From an uncultured Novosphingobium sp. (GTDB lineage: Bacteria > Pseudomonadota > Alphaproteobacteria > Sphingomonadales > Sphingomonadaceae): a DNA stretch of 37,791 bases. Below the pieces are notes generated by a model, which worked only from the letters and a program-made list of their open reading frames with translations, was not told where the DNA came from and did not search any database. Below are positions 1 through 8,487 of the stretch, one piece after another. The number at the start of each line of letters is the position of its first letter. The first letter of the stretch is position 1. Where the stretch lies: NCBI GenBank assembly GCA_946886365.1, contig CAMPIM010000022.1:1-37791 (forward strand). Reading direction: 5' to 3'. Made by a program: the position numbers and the translations under genes.

Positions 1-2
1 CT

Positions 3-146
3 GGTCTTGCACTGGCGATGTTTGTGGGGCTTTTCGCCTTTGGGCAGCAGATCGTTGGCTATGACGATCCGCATGGCCGTGTGCAGTTGGCGCTGCTGGC
101 TACCTTTGCCTTCGGTGTTCTGATCGGATACCGGGCTAGCGCCTGA
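3..146 (+). CDS. C-terminal end of an unidentified membrane protein (5' partial)
   Basis: An open frame runs from the left edge and stops with TGA at 144-146, giving 47 residues with no start in view. The tail has two hydrophobic stretches, one around residues 1-18 and one around residues 30-43, separated by a short polar segment containing YDDPHGR. This suggests two membrane spans with a loop and a short basic end. Codon use is GC-rich like its neighbours. The family cannot be identified from this fragment. It lies 53 bp upstream of the TauE/SafE gene on the same strand and could be in one transcript with it. Confidence 0.5.
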   Translation, partial: GLALAMFVGLFAFGQQIVGYDDPHGRVQLALLATFAFGVLIGYRASA

Positions 147-199
147 GCTTTTGCAGAAAAGCTGTTCGTTTGAGCTGCCGCCTGCTTTAGGGCGGGGCG

Positions 200-952
200 A
201 TGAGCGGCGATTACCTTTATTATACATGCGCGATCGTGGCGGTGATCCTTTCTGGCCTCGCCAAGGGTGGCTTTGCCGGGGCAGGGGCGCTGGCGATGCC
301 GATCATGGCGCTGGGCATCGATCCGGTGCGGGCGGCGGCGATCATGCTGCCTATCCTCATATTGCAGGATGCGGTGAGCGTCTGGTCGTTCCGGCATAGC
401 TGGGATCGGCATATATTGAAGGTGATGATGCCGGGCATGGTTGTCGGCGTGGGGCTGGGTTACCTGTTCGCTGCGCGGGTGCCGGAGACGGCTGTGTTGG
501 GGGCGCTGGGCTTTATTTCAACGCTTTTTGGCGCGCAGAGGCTGTGGGTTGAGCGAGGCGGGAAGGTTGTTCTGCCGTCCAGTTCGCCGAACTGGGTCGG
601 GACATTGCTGGGTGTGGCGAGCGGCTTTACCAGCCAGATCGCGCATGCGGGAGCACCGCCATTCCAGATGTGGGTGCTGCCCAAGCGGCTGGCGCGCGAC
701 ACGCTGATCGGCACTACGGCGATTGCCTTTGCCATCATGAACTGGATCAAGGTGCCTGCTTATACGGCGCTGGGGCAGTTTACGCGGGCCAATTTGATGG
801 CGACCGCGATGCTGGCGCCGGTGGCCATTGGGGCGACCTATGCCGGGGTGGTGCTGGCGCGCAGGGTCGATCCGGCGCGGTTCTACACGCTGATCTATGT
901 GCTGATGGTGCTGTTGGGGGTGAAGTTGATGGTGGATGCGGTGGTGGGGTGA
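200..952 (+). CDS. Sulfite exporter TauE/SafE-family membrane permease
   Basis: A 250-residue, very hydrophobic protein. The N-terminal region carries the TauE/SafE (DUF81) pattern, with a first helix followed by GLAKGGFAGAGALAMPIM, and a second half-repeat with SGFTSQIAHAGAPPFQMWVL. This internal duplication and a length of about 250 residues are typical of the family. I estimate seven to eight membrane spans. Members are inner-membrane carriers for small anions such as sulfite, sulfoacetate or other organosulfur acids, but the substrate cannot be read from sequence. The start at 200 follows a purine-rich GGGCGGGGCG stretch. No sulfur genes are adjacent, so the specific role is unknown. Confidence 0.85.
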   Translation: MSGDYLYYTCAIVAVILSGLAKGGFAGAGALAMPIMALGIDPVRAAAIMLPILILQDAVSVWSFRHSWDRHILKVMMPGMVVGVGLGYLFAARVPETAVLGALGFISTLFGAQRLWVERGGKVVLPSSSPNWVGTLLGVASGFTSQIAHAGAPPFQMWVLPKRLARDTLIGTTAIAFAIMNWIKVPAYTALGQFTRANLMATAMLAPVAIGATYAGVVLARRVDPARFYTLIYVLMVLLGVKLMVDAVVG

Positions 953-973
953 GCAGCGCGCTATTCCCCTCCA

Positions 974-1013
974 CCGCCTTTGGCGGTCCCCCTCCCCATC
1001 TTTGATGGGGAGG
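974..1013. terminator. Two tandem hairpins between convergent genes, possible bidirectional terminator
   Basis: The 70-bp gap between convergent tauE-like and purC genes holds two hairpins, each with a TTT loop. The first pairs CCGCC (974-978) with GGCGG (982-986). The second pairs CCTCCCCATC (991-1000) with GATGGGGAGG (1004-1013), a perfect 10-bp stem. No long T-run follows either side, so intrinsic termination would be weak. The sequence resembles short GC-rich palindromes that recur between genes in sphingomonad genomes (from memory), so it may also be a dispersed repeat. Confidence 0.5.
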
Positions 1014-1022
1014 ATTTGACCG

Positions 1023-1805
1023 TCAATCCTTGCTGCGCTTCTTGCGGTGGGTGTCGAGGTCTAGGACGGTCGTATCCGCGCCTTCGGGCAGGAGGCCCAG
1101 ACGGCGGGCGACTTCCTGATAGGCTTCGACCTCGCCGCCCAGGTCGCGGCGGAACCGGTCCTTGTCCAGCTTTTCGCCCGTGTTCATATCCCACAGGCGG
1201 CAGCCGTCGGGGCTGATTTCATCGGCCAGGATGACGCGGCTATAGTCGCCATCCCACAAACGGCCGAACTCCAGCTTGAAATCGACCAGGCGGATGCCGA
1301 TGGCCGCGAAAAGGCCGCACATGAAGTCGTTGATGCGGATCGCCATGTCGGCGATCTCATGCATCTCTTCCTGCGTGGCCCAACCGAAGCAGGCGATATG
1401 TTCTTCGGACACCAGCGGGTCGCCCAGCGCGTCGTCCTTGTAACAATATTCGATCAGGGTGCGGGGCAGTTGCGTGCCTTCCTCAATCCCCAGCTTCTTG
1501 GACAGCGATCCTGCCGCGACGTTGCGCACCACGACCTCGATCGGCACGATTTCCACCTGGCGCACCAACTGCTCACGCATGTTGAGGCGGCGGATGAAAT
1601 GGGTGGGGACGCCAATCTGGCCGAGCAGGGTGAAGATATGCTCGGAAATACGGTTGTTGAGCACGCCCTTACCGGAAATCGTACCCTTTTTCTGCGCGTT
1701 GAAGGCGGTGGCGTCGTCCTTGAAATATTGGATGATCGTGCCGGGTTCAGGGCCTTCGTAAAGGATCTTTGCCTTGCCTTCGTAGATCTGGCGGCGACGG
1801 GCCAT
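1023..1805 (-). CDS. purC: Phosphoribosylaminoimidazole-succinocarboxamide synthase (SAICAR synthetase)
   Basis: A 260-residue cytoplasmic enzyme of purine synthesis that joins aspartate to CAIR with ATP to give SAICAR. The N-terminus has the family opening [16 protein letters not shown] with the ATP-binding loop, then [12 protein letters not shown]. The central region has [15 protein letters not shown], and later LVDFKLEFG and [15 protein letters not shown], which are the classic PurC signatures. Length fits single-domain bacterial PurC. The ATG at 1805 is preceded by AGGAA at a normal distance. It is transcribed in the same direction as otsA, but a 148-bp gap with an inverted repeat separates them, so it probably has its own promoter. 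Confidence 0.97.
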   Translation of the reverse strand: MARRRQIYEGKAKILYEGPEPGTIIQYFKDDATAFNAQKKGTISGKGVLNNRISEHIFTLLGQIGVPTHFIRRLNMREQLVRQVEIVPIEVVVRNVAAGSLSKKLGIEEGTQLPRTLIEYCYKDDALGDPLVSEEHIACFGWATQEEMHEIADMAIRINDFMCGLFAAIGIRLVDFKLEFGRLWDGDYSRVILADEISPDGCRLWDMNTGEKLDKDRFRRDLGGEVEAYQEVARRLGLLPEGADTTVLDLDTHRKKRSKD

Positions 1806-1836
1806 GCGCGTTCCTGTCTTCCCAAGAAAAGAATGT

Positions 1837-1879
1837 GCCCCGGCAACGCGAATCGAAAAGGATCAGCGGGTGCCGGGGC
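1837..1879 (-). promoter_or_regulatory. Inverted repeat in the purC leader / otsA trailer
   Basis: In the 148-bp gap between otsA and purC, GCCCCGGCA at 1837-1845 pairs perfectly with TGCCGGGGC at 1871-1879 across a 25-nt loop. On the minus strand the stem is followed by ACATTCTTTTCTT, a pyrimidine run. It could be a loose terminator for otsA or a structured purC 5' leader. The long loop makes either assignment uncertain, and no known riboswitch is recognised. Confidence 0.35.
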
Positions 1880-1953
1880 TGCTGGCTGGCCCATAGACCA
1901 AAGCAGACAGGGGTGCAATTAGCGCGCTGATCTGGCGGCGAACTGTCGTGGGA

Positions 1954-3360
1954 TCAGTGCGCGATTTCGACGTCTGCCGCCTGCTCATCGTCGCGACGTA
2001 CGGCCATCAGGCGTTCGGTGAAGCAGCGGCGCCACCAGCTGATGTCCTGTTCCTCGACGCAATCCATCATCGAACGCCAGCGGCGCTTGCGTTCATCCAG
2101 TGGCATGGCGAGGGCGCGGTTGATCGCGTCGGACATCTCCTCCGGGCTGTAGGGGTTGATAAGGAGCGCGTCCTTTAGCTGGGTCGCGGCGCCAGCGAAG
2201 CGGGAGAGGATGAGGACGCCGGGATCGTTCGGGTCCTGCGCGGCGACATATTCCTTGGCGACAAGGTTCATGCCGTCGCGCAGCGGGGTCACGAGGCCGA
2301 TCCGAGCGGCACGATAGATGCCCGCCAGCTTGTCGCGCGGATAGCCCTGGTTCACGTAACGGATCGGCGTCCAGTCCACGTCACTATATTCGCCGTTGAT
2401 GCGTCCGGCGGTGGCGTCGAGCGTCGAGCGGATGTGCTGGTAGCTTTCCACTTCCCCTCGCGAGGGCGGCGCGATCTGCGTCAGGACCACCTTGCGATGA
2501 TGTTCGGGATGGTCCTTGAGGAAGCGGGCATAGCCGCTGAATCTTTCCTCCAGCCCTTTGCTGTAGTCGAGCCGGTCTACGCCGACGATCATCGCGCGGT
2601 CCTGCAATGAGCGGCGGACTTGTTCGAACATGTCCCGCGCGGGTTCGCTGACGGCGGCGTTGGAAAATTCCTGCGCGTTGATGCCTATGGGGCAGGCGAT
2701 CGCCTGAATCGTGCGGTCGCCCAGCGTGACGAAGTCGCCATTTACCGTCCCGTTCATCTCCCGCTCCACATAATGGCGGAAGGATTCGAGCCATTCTTCG
2801 GTATGGAAGCCGATGACGTCATAGGCAAACAGGGTCTGCACCAGCTTGGTATGATGGGGCAGGGACACGAGAAGGCGGGTGGGCGGCCATGGGATGTGGA
2901 GGAAGAATCCCATCCGGTTGTTATGCCCCTTGTCGCGCAACATCTGGCCGAGCGGAATCATGTGATAATCCTGCACCCAGATAATGTCTTCGGGCTCGAT
3001 CAGCGGGCTGGTCGTGTCGGCGAAGCGGTGGTTGACGCGGTTATAGCCGCCCTCGAAATCGCGGGCATATTCGGCAAGGTCGATGCGGAAGTGGAAGAGC
3101 GGCCACAGCGTCTTGTTGGCATAGCCGTTATAATATTCGTCGACGTCCTGCTCTTCGAGATCGATCGTTGCCGTCTTTACGCCTTCATCTTCGGAAAAGC
3201 CGATATGGCCAGTGAAATTTTCGGTGACTTCGCCTGACCAGCCGACCCAGATGCCCCGGCTTTCGCGCAGCGCCTGTGCCAGCGCCACGGCAAGGCCACC
3301 CTGATTGCCGGACTTGTTGGGCCTGCTGACCCTGTTGGATATGACTATCAGGCGGCTCAT
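1954..3360 (-). CDS. otsA: Alpha,alpha-trehalose-phosphate synthase (UDP- or NDP-glucose-forming)
   Basis: A 468-residue GT20 glycosyltransferase that transfers glucose to glucose-6-phosphate to make trehalose-6-phosphate in the cytoplasm. I chose the ATG at 3360 because MSRLIVISNRVSRP is the usual OtsA opening and it overlaps the upstream stop as ATGA; an ATG at 3444 would extend 28 residues into the GH15 gene. Visible motifs are the nucleotide-sugar loop NQGGLA (19-24), DYHMIPL in the middle, GVDRLDYSKGLEERF, and RDGMNLVAKEYVAAQ near the C-terminus. It is the last gene of the otsB-GH15-otsA unit, so synthase, phosphatase and a hydrolase are co-expressed. Such clusters respond to osmotic, desiccation or general stress in sphingomonads (known), but no promoter motif for this was seen here. 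Confidence 0.96.
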   Translation of the reverse strand: MSRLIVISNRVSRPNKSGNQGGLAVALAQALRESRGIWVGWSGEVTENFTGHIGFSEDEGVKTATIDLEEQDVDEYYNGYANKTLWPLFHFRIDLAEYARDFEGGYNRVNHRFADTTSPLIEPEDIIWVQDYHMIPLGQMLRDKGHNNRMGFFLHIPWPPTRLLVSLPHHTKLVQTLFAYDVIGFHTEEWLESFRHYVEREMNGTVNGDFVTLGDRTIQAIACPIGINAQEFSNAAVSEPARDMFEQVRRSLQDRAMIVGVDRLDYSKGLEERFSGYARFLKDHPEHHRKVVLTQIAPPSRGEVESYQHIRSTLDATAGRINGEYSDVDWTPIRYVNQGYPRDKLAGIYRAARIGLVTPLRDGMNLVAKEYVAAQDPNDPGVLILSRFAGAATQLKDALLINPYSPEEMSDAINRALAMPLDERKRRWRSMMDCVEEQDISWWRRCFTERLMAVRRDDEQAADVEIAH

Positions 3361-5207
3361 CGCATAACGCTCCACGGCTTGCTCAACAGAACGGCGCAGT
3401 TGATGATGCCGACCAATGAGTAGGTCTGGGGATAATTGCCCCACAATTCCCCTGTCGCGGGATCGATATCCTCCGACAATAGCCCGGCGGCGGTGCGGCG
3501 GGACAGCATTTCTTCAAACAGCAGCCGCGCTTCTTCCGTGCGGCCGGTGCGGTGCAGGGCCTCTATCAGCCAGAAGGTGCAGACGTTGAAGGCGGTGACG
3601 GGCTCTCCGAAATCATCCGGCGTGCTGTAGCGCAGCATGTCATTGCCCCGGCGCAGGTCCTTTTCCAGTGCCTTCAACGTGCCCACAAACATCGGATTGT
3701 CGGCTGTCAGGAAGCGCAGGTCCAGAAGCTGAAGCAGCGAGGCGTCGCGGGCGTCATCCTCGAAATTGGCGGAGATGGCGTTGCTGCCGCTGCGCCAGGC
3801 CGATTGCAGGATGCGCGCCTTCATGATCTCGGCCCGTTCGCGCCAATAAACCTCCCGCTCGGGCAGGTCGAGCGCGGCGGCGGCGTGGGCGAGGCGGTCG
3901 CAGGCGGCCCAGCACATCACGGCGCTGTAGCTGTGCACGTGAGCGCGGGTGCGCAGTTCCCACAGGCCAGCGTCGGGCTGGTCATAGACCGACCATGCGC
4001 GTTCGCCGACCGCTTCCAAGGATTCGAAGTCGGACATGCTCGCCATGCGAAGCAGTCGCTGGTCGATGAAACCCTGAACCGAGGACAGCACGATCTGGCC
4101 ATAGGCATCGTGCTGAATCTGGGAATAGGCGGCGTTGCCGACGCGAACCGGCCCCATGCCGCGATAGCCCGGAAGGTTCTGCGCCTCCCGTTCCTCCAGC
4201 GTGGCGTTGCCGCGCACGTCATAGAGCGGCTGGATATGGCCGCCCTTTGCGCCGTCGACGATGTTGCGGAGGTAGACGAGGTAGCTTTCCAACACGTCAA
4301 GCGCGCCAAGGCGGTTCAGCGCCTCCACCGTATAATAGGCGTCGCGTATCCAGCAGTAGCGATAGTCCCAGTTGCGCCCCGAGTCGGCATGTTCCGGGAT
4401 GCTGGTGGTCAGCGCGGCGACGATCGCGCCGGTTTCCTCATGCTGGCAAAGCTTGAGCGTGATGGCCGAGCGAATGACCGCTTCCTGCCATTCGGCGGGA
4501 ATGGCGAGGCCGCGGACCCAAACCTGCCATTCGTGGATGGTGTCGTCCAGCATCCGTTCCACTTCGGGGCGAAGCGCATCCGAAAAGCTTTCGTCCGGCC
4601 CGAGGAAGAAGTGCATGTCATGTTCGAGCCGGAACCAGCTTTCCTGGGAAATGAGGCCGATGGGCGCGTTGGTCGACATGCGCATAGCCATATAGGACAG
4701 GACGAGCCGAATATGGTTTGAGCCATAGCTGATCGGCACGCTTTCCGAATTCCAGGACGTGGTCGGGCGAAGCCGCACGCGGATACGGGGGCTGCCTGCC
4801 ACGGGCCGAACGATCCGGGCGAAGGCCACGGGACGGTACATGCGGCCCATGTGGCGATGGCGCGGACAGAAGTCGTAAAGCTCTATGGCATTGCCGTGAT
4901 CGTCGGTCAGGCGGGTTACGAGGATGGGCGTGTTGCGGATATAATGTTGTTCGACGCTGACGCAGTTTTCCAATTCAATTGCCCAGAAGCCGCGCGCGTC
5001 CGGCGCGTCCCAGCTCTTATCATCAAGAAGGGCGGAAAAGACTGGGTCCCCGTCCACGCGGGGTACGCACGCCCATATCATCCGCCCAGCGCGATCGATC
5101 AGCGCGGATGCCTGGCAATTGCCGATGGGCCAGAGATCGAGAGTGCGTTCGTTTCCGGCGGAATGCGTTTTACTGGTCCTGACTATCGGTCTGCCCCCCT
5201 GGCTCAT
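3357..5207 (-). CDS. Glycoside hydrolase family 15 protein (glucoamylase/trehalase-like)
   Basis: A 616-residue protein of the bacterial GH15 type. The N-terminal beta-sandwich-like region (about 1-250) begins with LDLWPIGNCQASALIDRAG. The (alpha/alpha)6 barrel follows, with GRNWDYRYCWIRDAYYTVEA, a hallmark of the family, and GLLSEDIDPATGELWGNYPQ near the C-terminus, which contains the acidic residue expected as catalytic base. No signal peptide is seen, so it should be cytoplasmic. GH15 proteins of this build act on alpha-1,4-glucans or, in actinobacteria, on trehalose. Its place between otsB and otsA favours a trehalose or related alpha-glucoside substrate, but this is inference. It begins 26 bp after otsB and ends in a 4-bp overlap with otsA. 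Confidence 0.92.
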   Translation of the reverse strand: MSQGGRPIVRTSKTHSAGNERTLDLWPIGNCQASALIDRAGRMIWACVPRVDGDPVFSALLDDKSWDAPDARGFWAIELENCVSVEQHYIRNTPILVTRLTDDHGNAIELYDFCPRHRHMGRMYRPVAFARIVRPVAGSPRIRVRLRPTTSWNSESVPISYGSNHIRLVLSYMAMRMSTNAPIGLISQESWFRLEHDMHFFLGPDESFSDALRPEVERMLDDTIHEWQVWVRGLAIPAEWQEAVIRSAITLKLCQHEETGAIVAALTTSIPEHADSGRNWDYRYCWIRDAYYTVEALNRLGALDVLESYLVYLRNIVDGAKGGHIQPLYDVRGNATLEEREAQNLPGYRGMGPVRVGNAAYSQIQHDAYGQIVLSSVQGFIDQRLLRMASMSDFESLEAVGERAWSVYDQPDAGLWELRTRAHVHSYSAVMCWAACDRLAHAAAALDLPEREVYWRERAEIMKARILQSAWRSGSNAISANFEDDARDASLLQLLDLRFLTADNPMFVGTLKALEKDLRRGNDMLRYSTPDDFGEPVTAFNVCTFWLIEALHRTGRTEEARLLFEEMLSRRTAAGLLSEDIDPATGELWGNYPQTYSLVGIINCAVLLSKPWSVMR

Positions 5208-5233
5208 TCGAACGAGGGGGCGCCAGCCATGGC

Positions 5234-5998
5234 TCAGCCGGGCCTGACGACCCCCCGCGCGAGATAATGCCTGACAGCGGCAACCTGTTCCAAAGAGAAT
5301 GCGGCGAGTGTCGTCCGGGGCGGGCCGACCAGAATGCCCGCGCCGCCCAGTTCGGTGGCGGCGGCAAAGCCTTCCTCATCCGTGACATCGTCGCCGATGA
5401 AGAGCGGGCGTCCCCCTGCCATGGGAGTGCGGGCCATCAGCGTGTGGACCGCGCTGCCCTTGTCCGCGCCGCCGGGGCGCAGTTCGAACAGCATCTTGCC
5501 CGGTTGCACGGCGAGGCCAAGTTTGGCGGCGAGGTCGCTGGCCAGTTCGCCCGCCTGCTCGCCCCATTGGGGCGCGCCACGGAAATGCAGGCCAACGCTG
5601 ATCGATTTGCGTTCCACCAATATGCCGGGCTTACCGTCCGCAAAGCTGTGGAAGGCCGCTTCGGCATCATCGACCGCCGGGCGACGAGGGGCGGCTTCGA
5701 CCTGTTCGCCCGGCTGGGCGAATTCCAGTCCGTGCGTTCCGGCAAGCAGGAAGTCGGCGAAGCCGAGATCGCGCAAGGTGACGATCGACCGGCCGCTGAC
5801 GATAGCCAGACGGCCTTGCAGCACATCGCGCAATTCGCCGAGCAGGGTGAGCAGATCGCCGTCCACGACCACGCCGTCAGGTGTGGCGGCGATCGGCGCG
5901 AGGGTGCCGTCAAAGTCGAGAAACAGCGCCGCGCCGGTCAGCAGCGAGGCAGGCGGCGGCGGAAGGGCGATGACAGGAGGTGGGTTGGAATCGGACAC
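5234..5998 (-). CDS. otsB: Trehalose-6-phosphate phosphatase
   Basis: A 254-residue HAD-superfamily phosphatase that removes phosphate from trehalose-6-phosphate. The nucleophile motif LDFDGTLAPIA has Asp28 and Asp30; the second motif is IVSGRS; the C-terminal metal motif is FIGDDVTDEEGF. The substrate-recognition region includes GTHGLEF. The start is GTG at 5998 and no better ATG lies nearby. It is the first gene of the trehalose unit and is transcribed divergently from parC. The 116-bp gap to the parC start contains several G/C inverted repeats but no clear sigma-EcfG site for otsB. Confidence 0.95.
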   Translation of the reverse strand: MSDSNPPPVIALPPPPASLLTGAALFLDFDGTLAPIAATPDGVVVDGDLLTLLGELRDVLQGRLAIVSGRSIVTLRDLGFADFLLAGTHGLEFAQPGEQVEAAPRRPAVDDAEAAFHSFADGKPGILVERKSISVGLHFRGAPQWGEQAGELASDLAAKLGLAVQPGKMLFELRPGGADKGSAVHTLMARTPMAGGRPLFIGDDVTDEEGFAAATELGGAGILVGPPRTTLAAFSLEQVAAVRHYLARGVVRPG

Positions 5999-6031
5999 GG
6001 GCGCAAATTGGCGCGTGGCGGCGAATGTGCA

Positions 6032-6078
6032 AGCCCCGGGAGGCGAAGGAGGTGAATTTTTCGGGGCTGCAATCCCCG
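6032..6078 (+). promoter_or_regulatory. Alternative hairpins in the parC leader
   Basis: Three complementary arms lie before parC: AGCCCCG (6032-6038), CGGGGCT (6062-6068) and CCCCG (6074-6078). The middle arm can pair with the first (7 bp, enclosing a GGAGG) or with the third (5 bp, 7-nt loop, followed by TTTCCGTTTT). This arrangement could work as an attenuator, or be a chance effect of GC-rich DNA. No RNA family is recognised. Confidence 0.25.
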
Positions 6079-6114
6079 TTTCCGTTTTGTCGTTGCGCTG
6101 CTATTCCGATCGCG

Positions 6115-8403
6115 ATGACCGATTTTCGCGACCCATTCGACGCTATCAAGGATCACCCGTTCGACGAAGCGCTGTCCCAGCGCTACCTCGTCTATGCGCT
6201 TTCCACGATCACGGCGCGGTCGCTGCCGGACCTGCGCGATGGATTGAAGCCGGTGCACCGGCGTCTGTTGTGGGCGATGCGGCTGCTCAAGATGGAGCCG
6301 GGCGGCGCGTCGCCGGATGTGCTGGTCGCTAATCCGGCGCGTAACACGACTTCTTATAAGAAATGCGCGCGTGTCGTGGGCGACGTGATCGGCAAATATC
6401 ACCCGCATGGCGACTCTTCAGTCTATGACGCCATGGTGCGGTTGGCGCAGGATTTCTCCCTGCGCACGCCTCTGGTCGATGGACAGGGGAATTTCGGCAA
6501 TATCGACGGCGATAATGCGGCGGCCATGCGCTATACCGAGGCGCGGCTGACGCAGGCGGCGGCCGACCTGATGGCCGGGCTGGACGAGGGGACCGTCGAG
6601 TTCAGGCCCACCTATAATGGCGAGGATGAAGAGCCGGAGGTTTTTCCCGGCCTCTTCCCCAATCTGCTGGCAAATGGCGCAAGCGGCATTGCGGTCGGCA
6701 TGGCGACCAGCATTCCGCCGCATAATGTGTCCGAGCTGATCGATGCGGCGAGCCTGCTGATCGAAAATCCGGATGCCGAACATGCCGACCTGATGCAGGT
6801 CGTGCGCGGGCCGGATTTCCCGACTGGCGGCGTGCTGGTGGATAACGCTTCCATCATTTCGGAAGCCTATGCGACGGGGCGGGGATCTTTCCGCACGCGG
6901 GCGCGCTGGCACAAGGAAGATGGCGGGCGCGGGACTTGGGTGGCGGTGGTCACGCAAATCCCTTTCCAGGTGCAGAAGTCCAAGTTGATCGAGCATATCG
7001 CCGCGCTGATCAACGACAAGAAGCTGCCGATATTGGCGGATGTGCGGGATGAGAGCGACGCGGAGATTCGCATTGTCCTTGAACCGCGGGCGCGGACGGT
7101 GGATTCCGATGTGCTGATGGACAGCCTGTTCCGGCTGACTGACCTGGAGAACCGCTTTCCGCTGAACCTCAACGTGCTGGATGCGAGCCGGACGCCGCGC
7201 GTTCTGGGGCTGAAGCCGGTGTTGATCGAGTGGCTGAAGCACCAGATCGACGTGCTGGTGCGACGGGCGCAGCATCGGCTCGACAAGATCGCCGCGCGGG
7301 TCGAACTGCTCGACGGCTATATCATCGCTTATCTCAACCTCGACCGGGTGATCGAGATCATCCGGACGGAGGATGAGCCCAAGGCGGTGATGATGGAGGA
7401 GTTTGGGCTGAACGATCGGCAGGCCGAAGCCATCCTCAACATGCGGCTGCGTTCCTTGCGCAAGCTGGAGGAGATGGAGCTGCGGCGCGAGCATGCGGGG
7501 CTGCTCAAGGAACGGGATGAGCTTACCAAGCTGGTCGAGAGCCCGACGCGCCAGCGCAACCGGCTGAAGAAGGATCTGGCGGAGTTGCGCAAGCGCTATT
7601 CGCCAGAGAGCGATATCGGCAGGCGGCGGACTTTGGTGGAGGAAGCGGCGCCCGCCCGAGAAATTCCGCTGGAGGCGATGATCGAGCGCGAGCCGATCAC
7701 AGTGATCCTGTCGGAGCGCGGCTGGATACGGGCGATGAGCGGTCATCGCGACCTTTCTTCGGCGGACACGTTGAAGTTCAAGGAAGGCGACGGGCCGAAA
7801 ATCGCCTTCCATGCGCAAACGACCGACAAGCTGCTGCTGGCGACGGCGAGCGGGCGCATATTCACGCTGGGGGCGGACAAGTTGCCGGGCGGGCGCGGGT
7901 TTGGCGATCCGGTGCGGTCGCTGGTCGATATGGATGATCAGGGCGACATCGTGGCGCTGTTCCCAGCGAAGACAGGAAGCGAGCTGTTGCTGGCTGCATC
8001 GGACGGCAGGGGCTTTGTCGCGGCGGTCGCGGATGTCATTGCCGAGACGCGTAAGGGCAAGCAGGTGGTGAATGTGCGCTCGGGCGCTCGCTTGACGGTG
8101 GTCCACATCATTGGGACAGAGGCGGACAGCGTCGCCGTGGTCGGTGAGAATCGCAAACTGCTGGTGTTCCCGCTGGTCGAAATGCCGCGCATGTCGCGCG
8201 GGCAGGGCGTGCAGATGCAGCGTTATCGCGATGGCGGCCTGTCGGATGCCGTCACTTTCCGGATGAGCGATGGCTTAAGCTGGGCGATGGGCGGAGGAAG
8301 CGGGCGCACCCGAACCGAGGCCGACATGACGCCGTGGCGCGTTGCGCGCGGGGCGGCCGGGCGGATGCCGCCGGTTGGCTTCCCGCGAGACAACCGATTT
8401 TGA
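6115..8403 (+). CDS. parC: DNA topoisomerase IV subunit A
   Basis: A 762-residue type IIA topoisomerase subunit that cuts and rejoins DNA to unlink daughter chromosomes with ParE. I chose ATG at 6115 ([11 protein letters not shown]) because it matches the conserved opening; an upstream start at 5980 would add 45 residues of non-family sequence overlapping otsB. The catalytic tyrosine is Tyr140 in [12 protein letters not shown]. The quinolone-resistance region reads [15 protein letters not shown]; Ser101 and Asp105 align with E. coli ParC Ser80 and Glu84, so no classic resistance change is present. A coiled-coil stretch follows around residues 390-500, then a C-terminal beta-pinwheel-like domain with repeated GRG/GKG turns. 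ParC rather than GyrA is favoured by the shorter, divergent C-terminal half. There is no clear Shine-Dalgarno before the start. Confidence 0.93.
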   Translation: MTDFRDPFDAIKDHPFDEALSQRYLVYALSTITARSLPDLRDGLKPVHRRLLWAMRLLKMEPGGASPDVLVANPARNTTSYKKCARVVGDVIGKYHPHGDSSVYDAMVRLAQDFSLRTPLVDGQGNFGNIDGDNAAAMRYTEARLTQAAADLMAGLDEGTVEFRPTYNGEDEEPEVFPGLFPNLLANGASGIAVGMATSIPPHNVSELIDAASLLIENPDAEHADLMQVVRGPDFPTGGVLVDNASIISEAYATGRGSFRTRARWHKEDGGRGTWVAVVTQIPFQVQKSKLIEHIAALINDKKLPILADVRDESDAEIRIVLEPRARTVDSDVLMDSLFRLTDLENRFPLNLNVLDASRTPRVLGLKPVLIEWLKHQIDVLVRRAQHRLDKIAARVELLDGYIIAYLNLDRVIEIIRTEDEPKAVMMEEFGLNDRQAEAILNMRLRSLRKLEEMELRREHAGLLKERDELTKLVESPTRQRNRLKKDLAELRKRYSPESDIGRRRTLVEEAAPAREIPLEAMIEREPITVILSERGWIRAMSGHRDLSSADTLKFKEGDGPKIAFHAQTTDKLLLATASGRIFTLGADKLPGGRGFGDPVRSLVDMDDQGDIVALFPAKTGSELLLAASDGRGFVAAVADVIAETRKGKQVVNVRSGARLTVVHIIGTEADSVAVVGENRKLLVFPLVEMPRMSRGQGVQMQRYRDGGLSDAVTFRMSDGLSWAMGGGSGRTRTEADMTPWRVARGAAGRMPPVGFPRDNRF

Positions 8404-8464
8404 TGAATGCGTAACGAGCCGCATATCTTCTTGAAATTACATCGGGTCATTTCCTGAAAATTTA

Positions 8465-8486
8465 CCACTGGTATCTAATCCGGTGG
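8465..8486 (+). promoter_or_regulatory. Hairpin abutting the start codon of the GGDEF-EAL gene
   Basis: CCACTGG (8465-8471) can pair with CCGGTGG (8480-8486), with one G-U pair and an 8-nt AT-rich loop, ending 1 nt before the ATG at 8488. No Shine-Dalgarno sequence is present in that interval. The structure could restrict translation or be an operator. This is seen in sequence only. Confidence 0.25.
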
Positions 8487-8487
8487 C

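Noticed and set aside
3552..4721. 389-codon open frame on the plus strand
   Set aside because: It is antisense to the GH15 gene, has no recognisable domain, and reflects GC-rich third positions.
6415..6432. Quinolone-resistance change in parC
   Set aside because: The key positions are Ser101 and Asp105, which correspond to a sensitive-type Ser and acidic residue.
6418..8106. 562-codon open frame on the minus strand
   Set aside because: It lies wholly antisense within parC and is His/Arg/Gln-rich, the usual shadow pattern.
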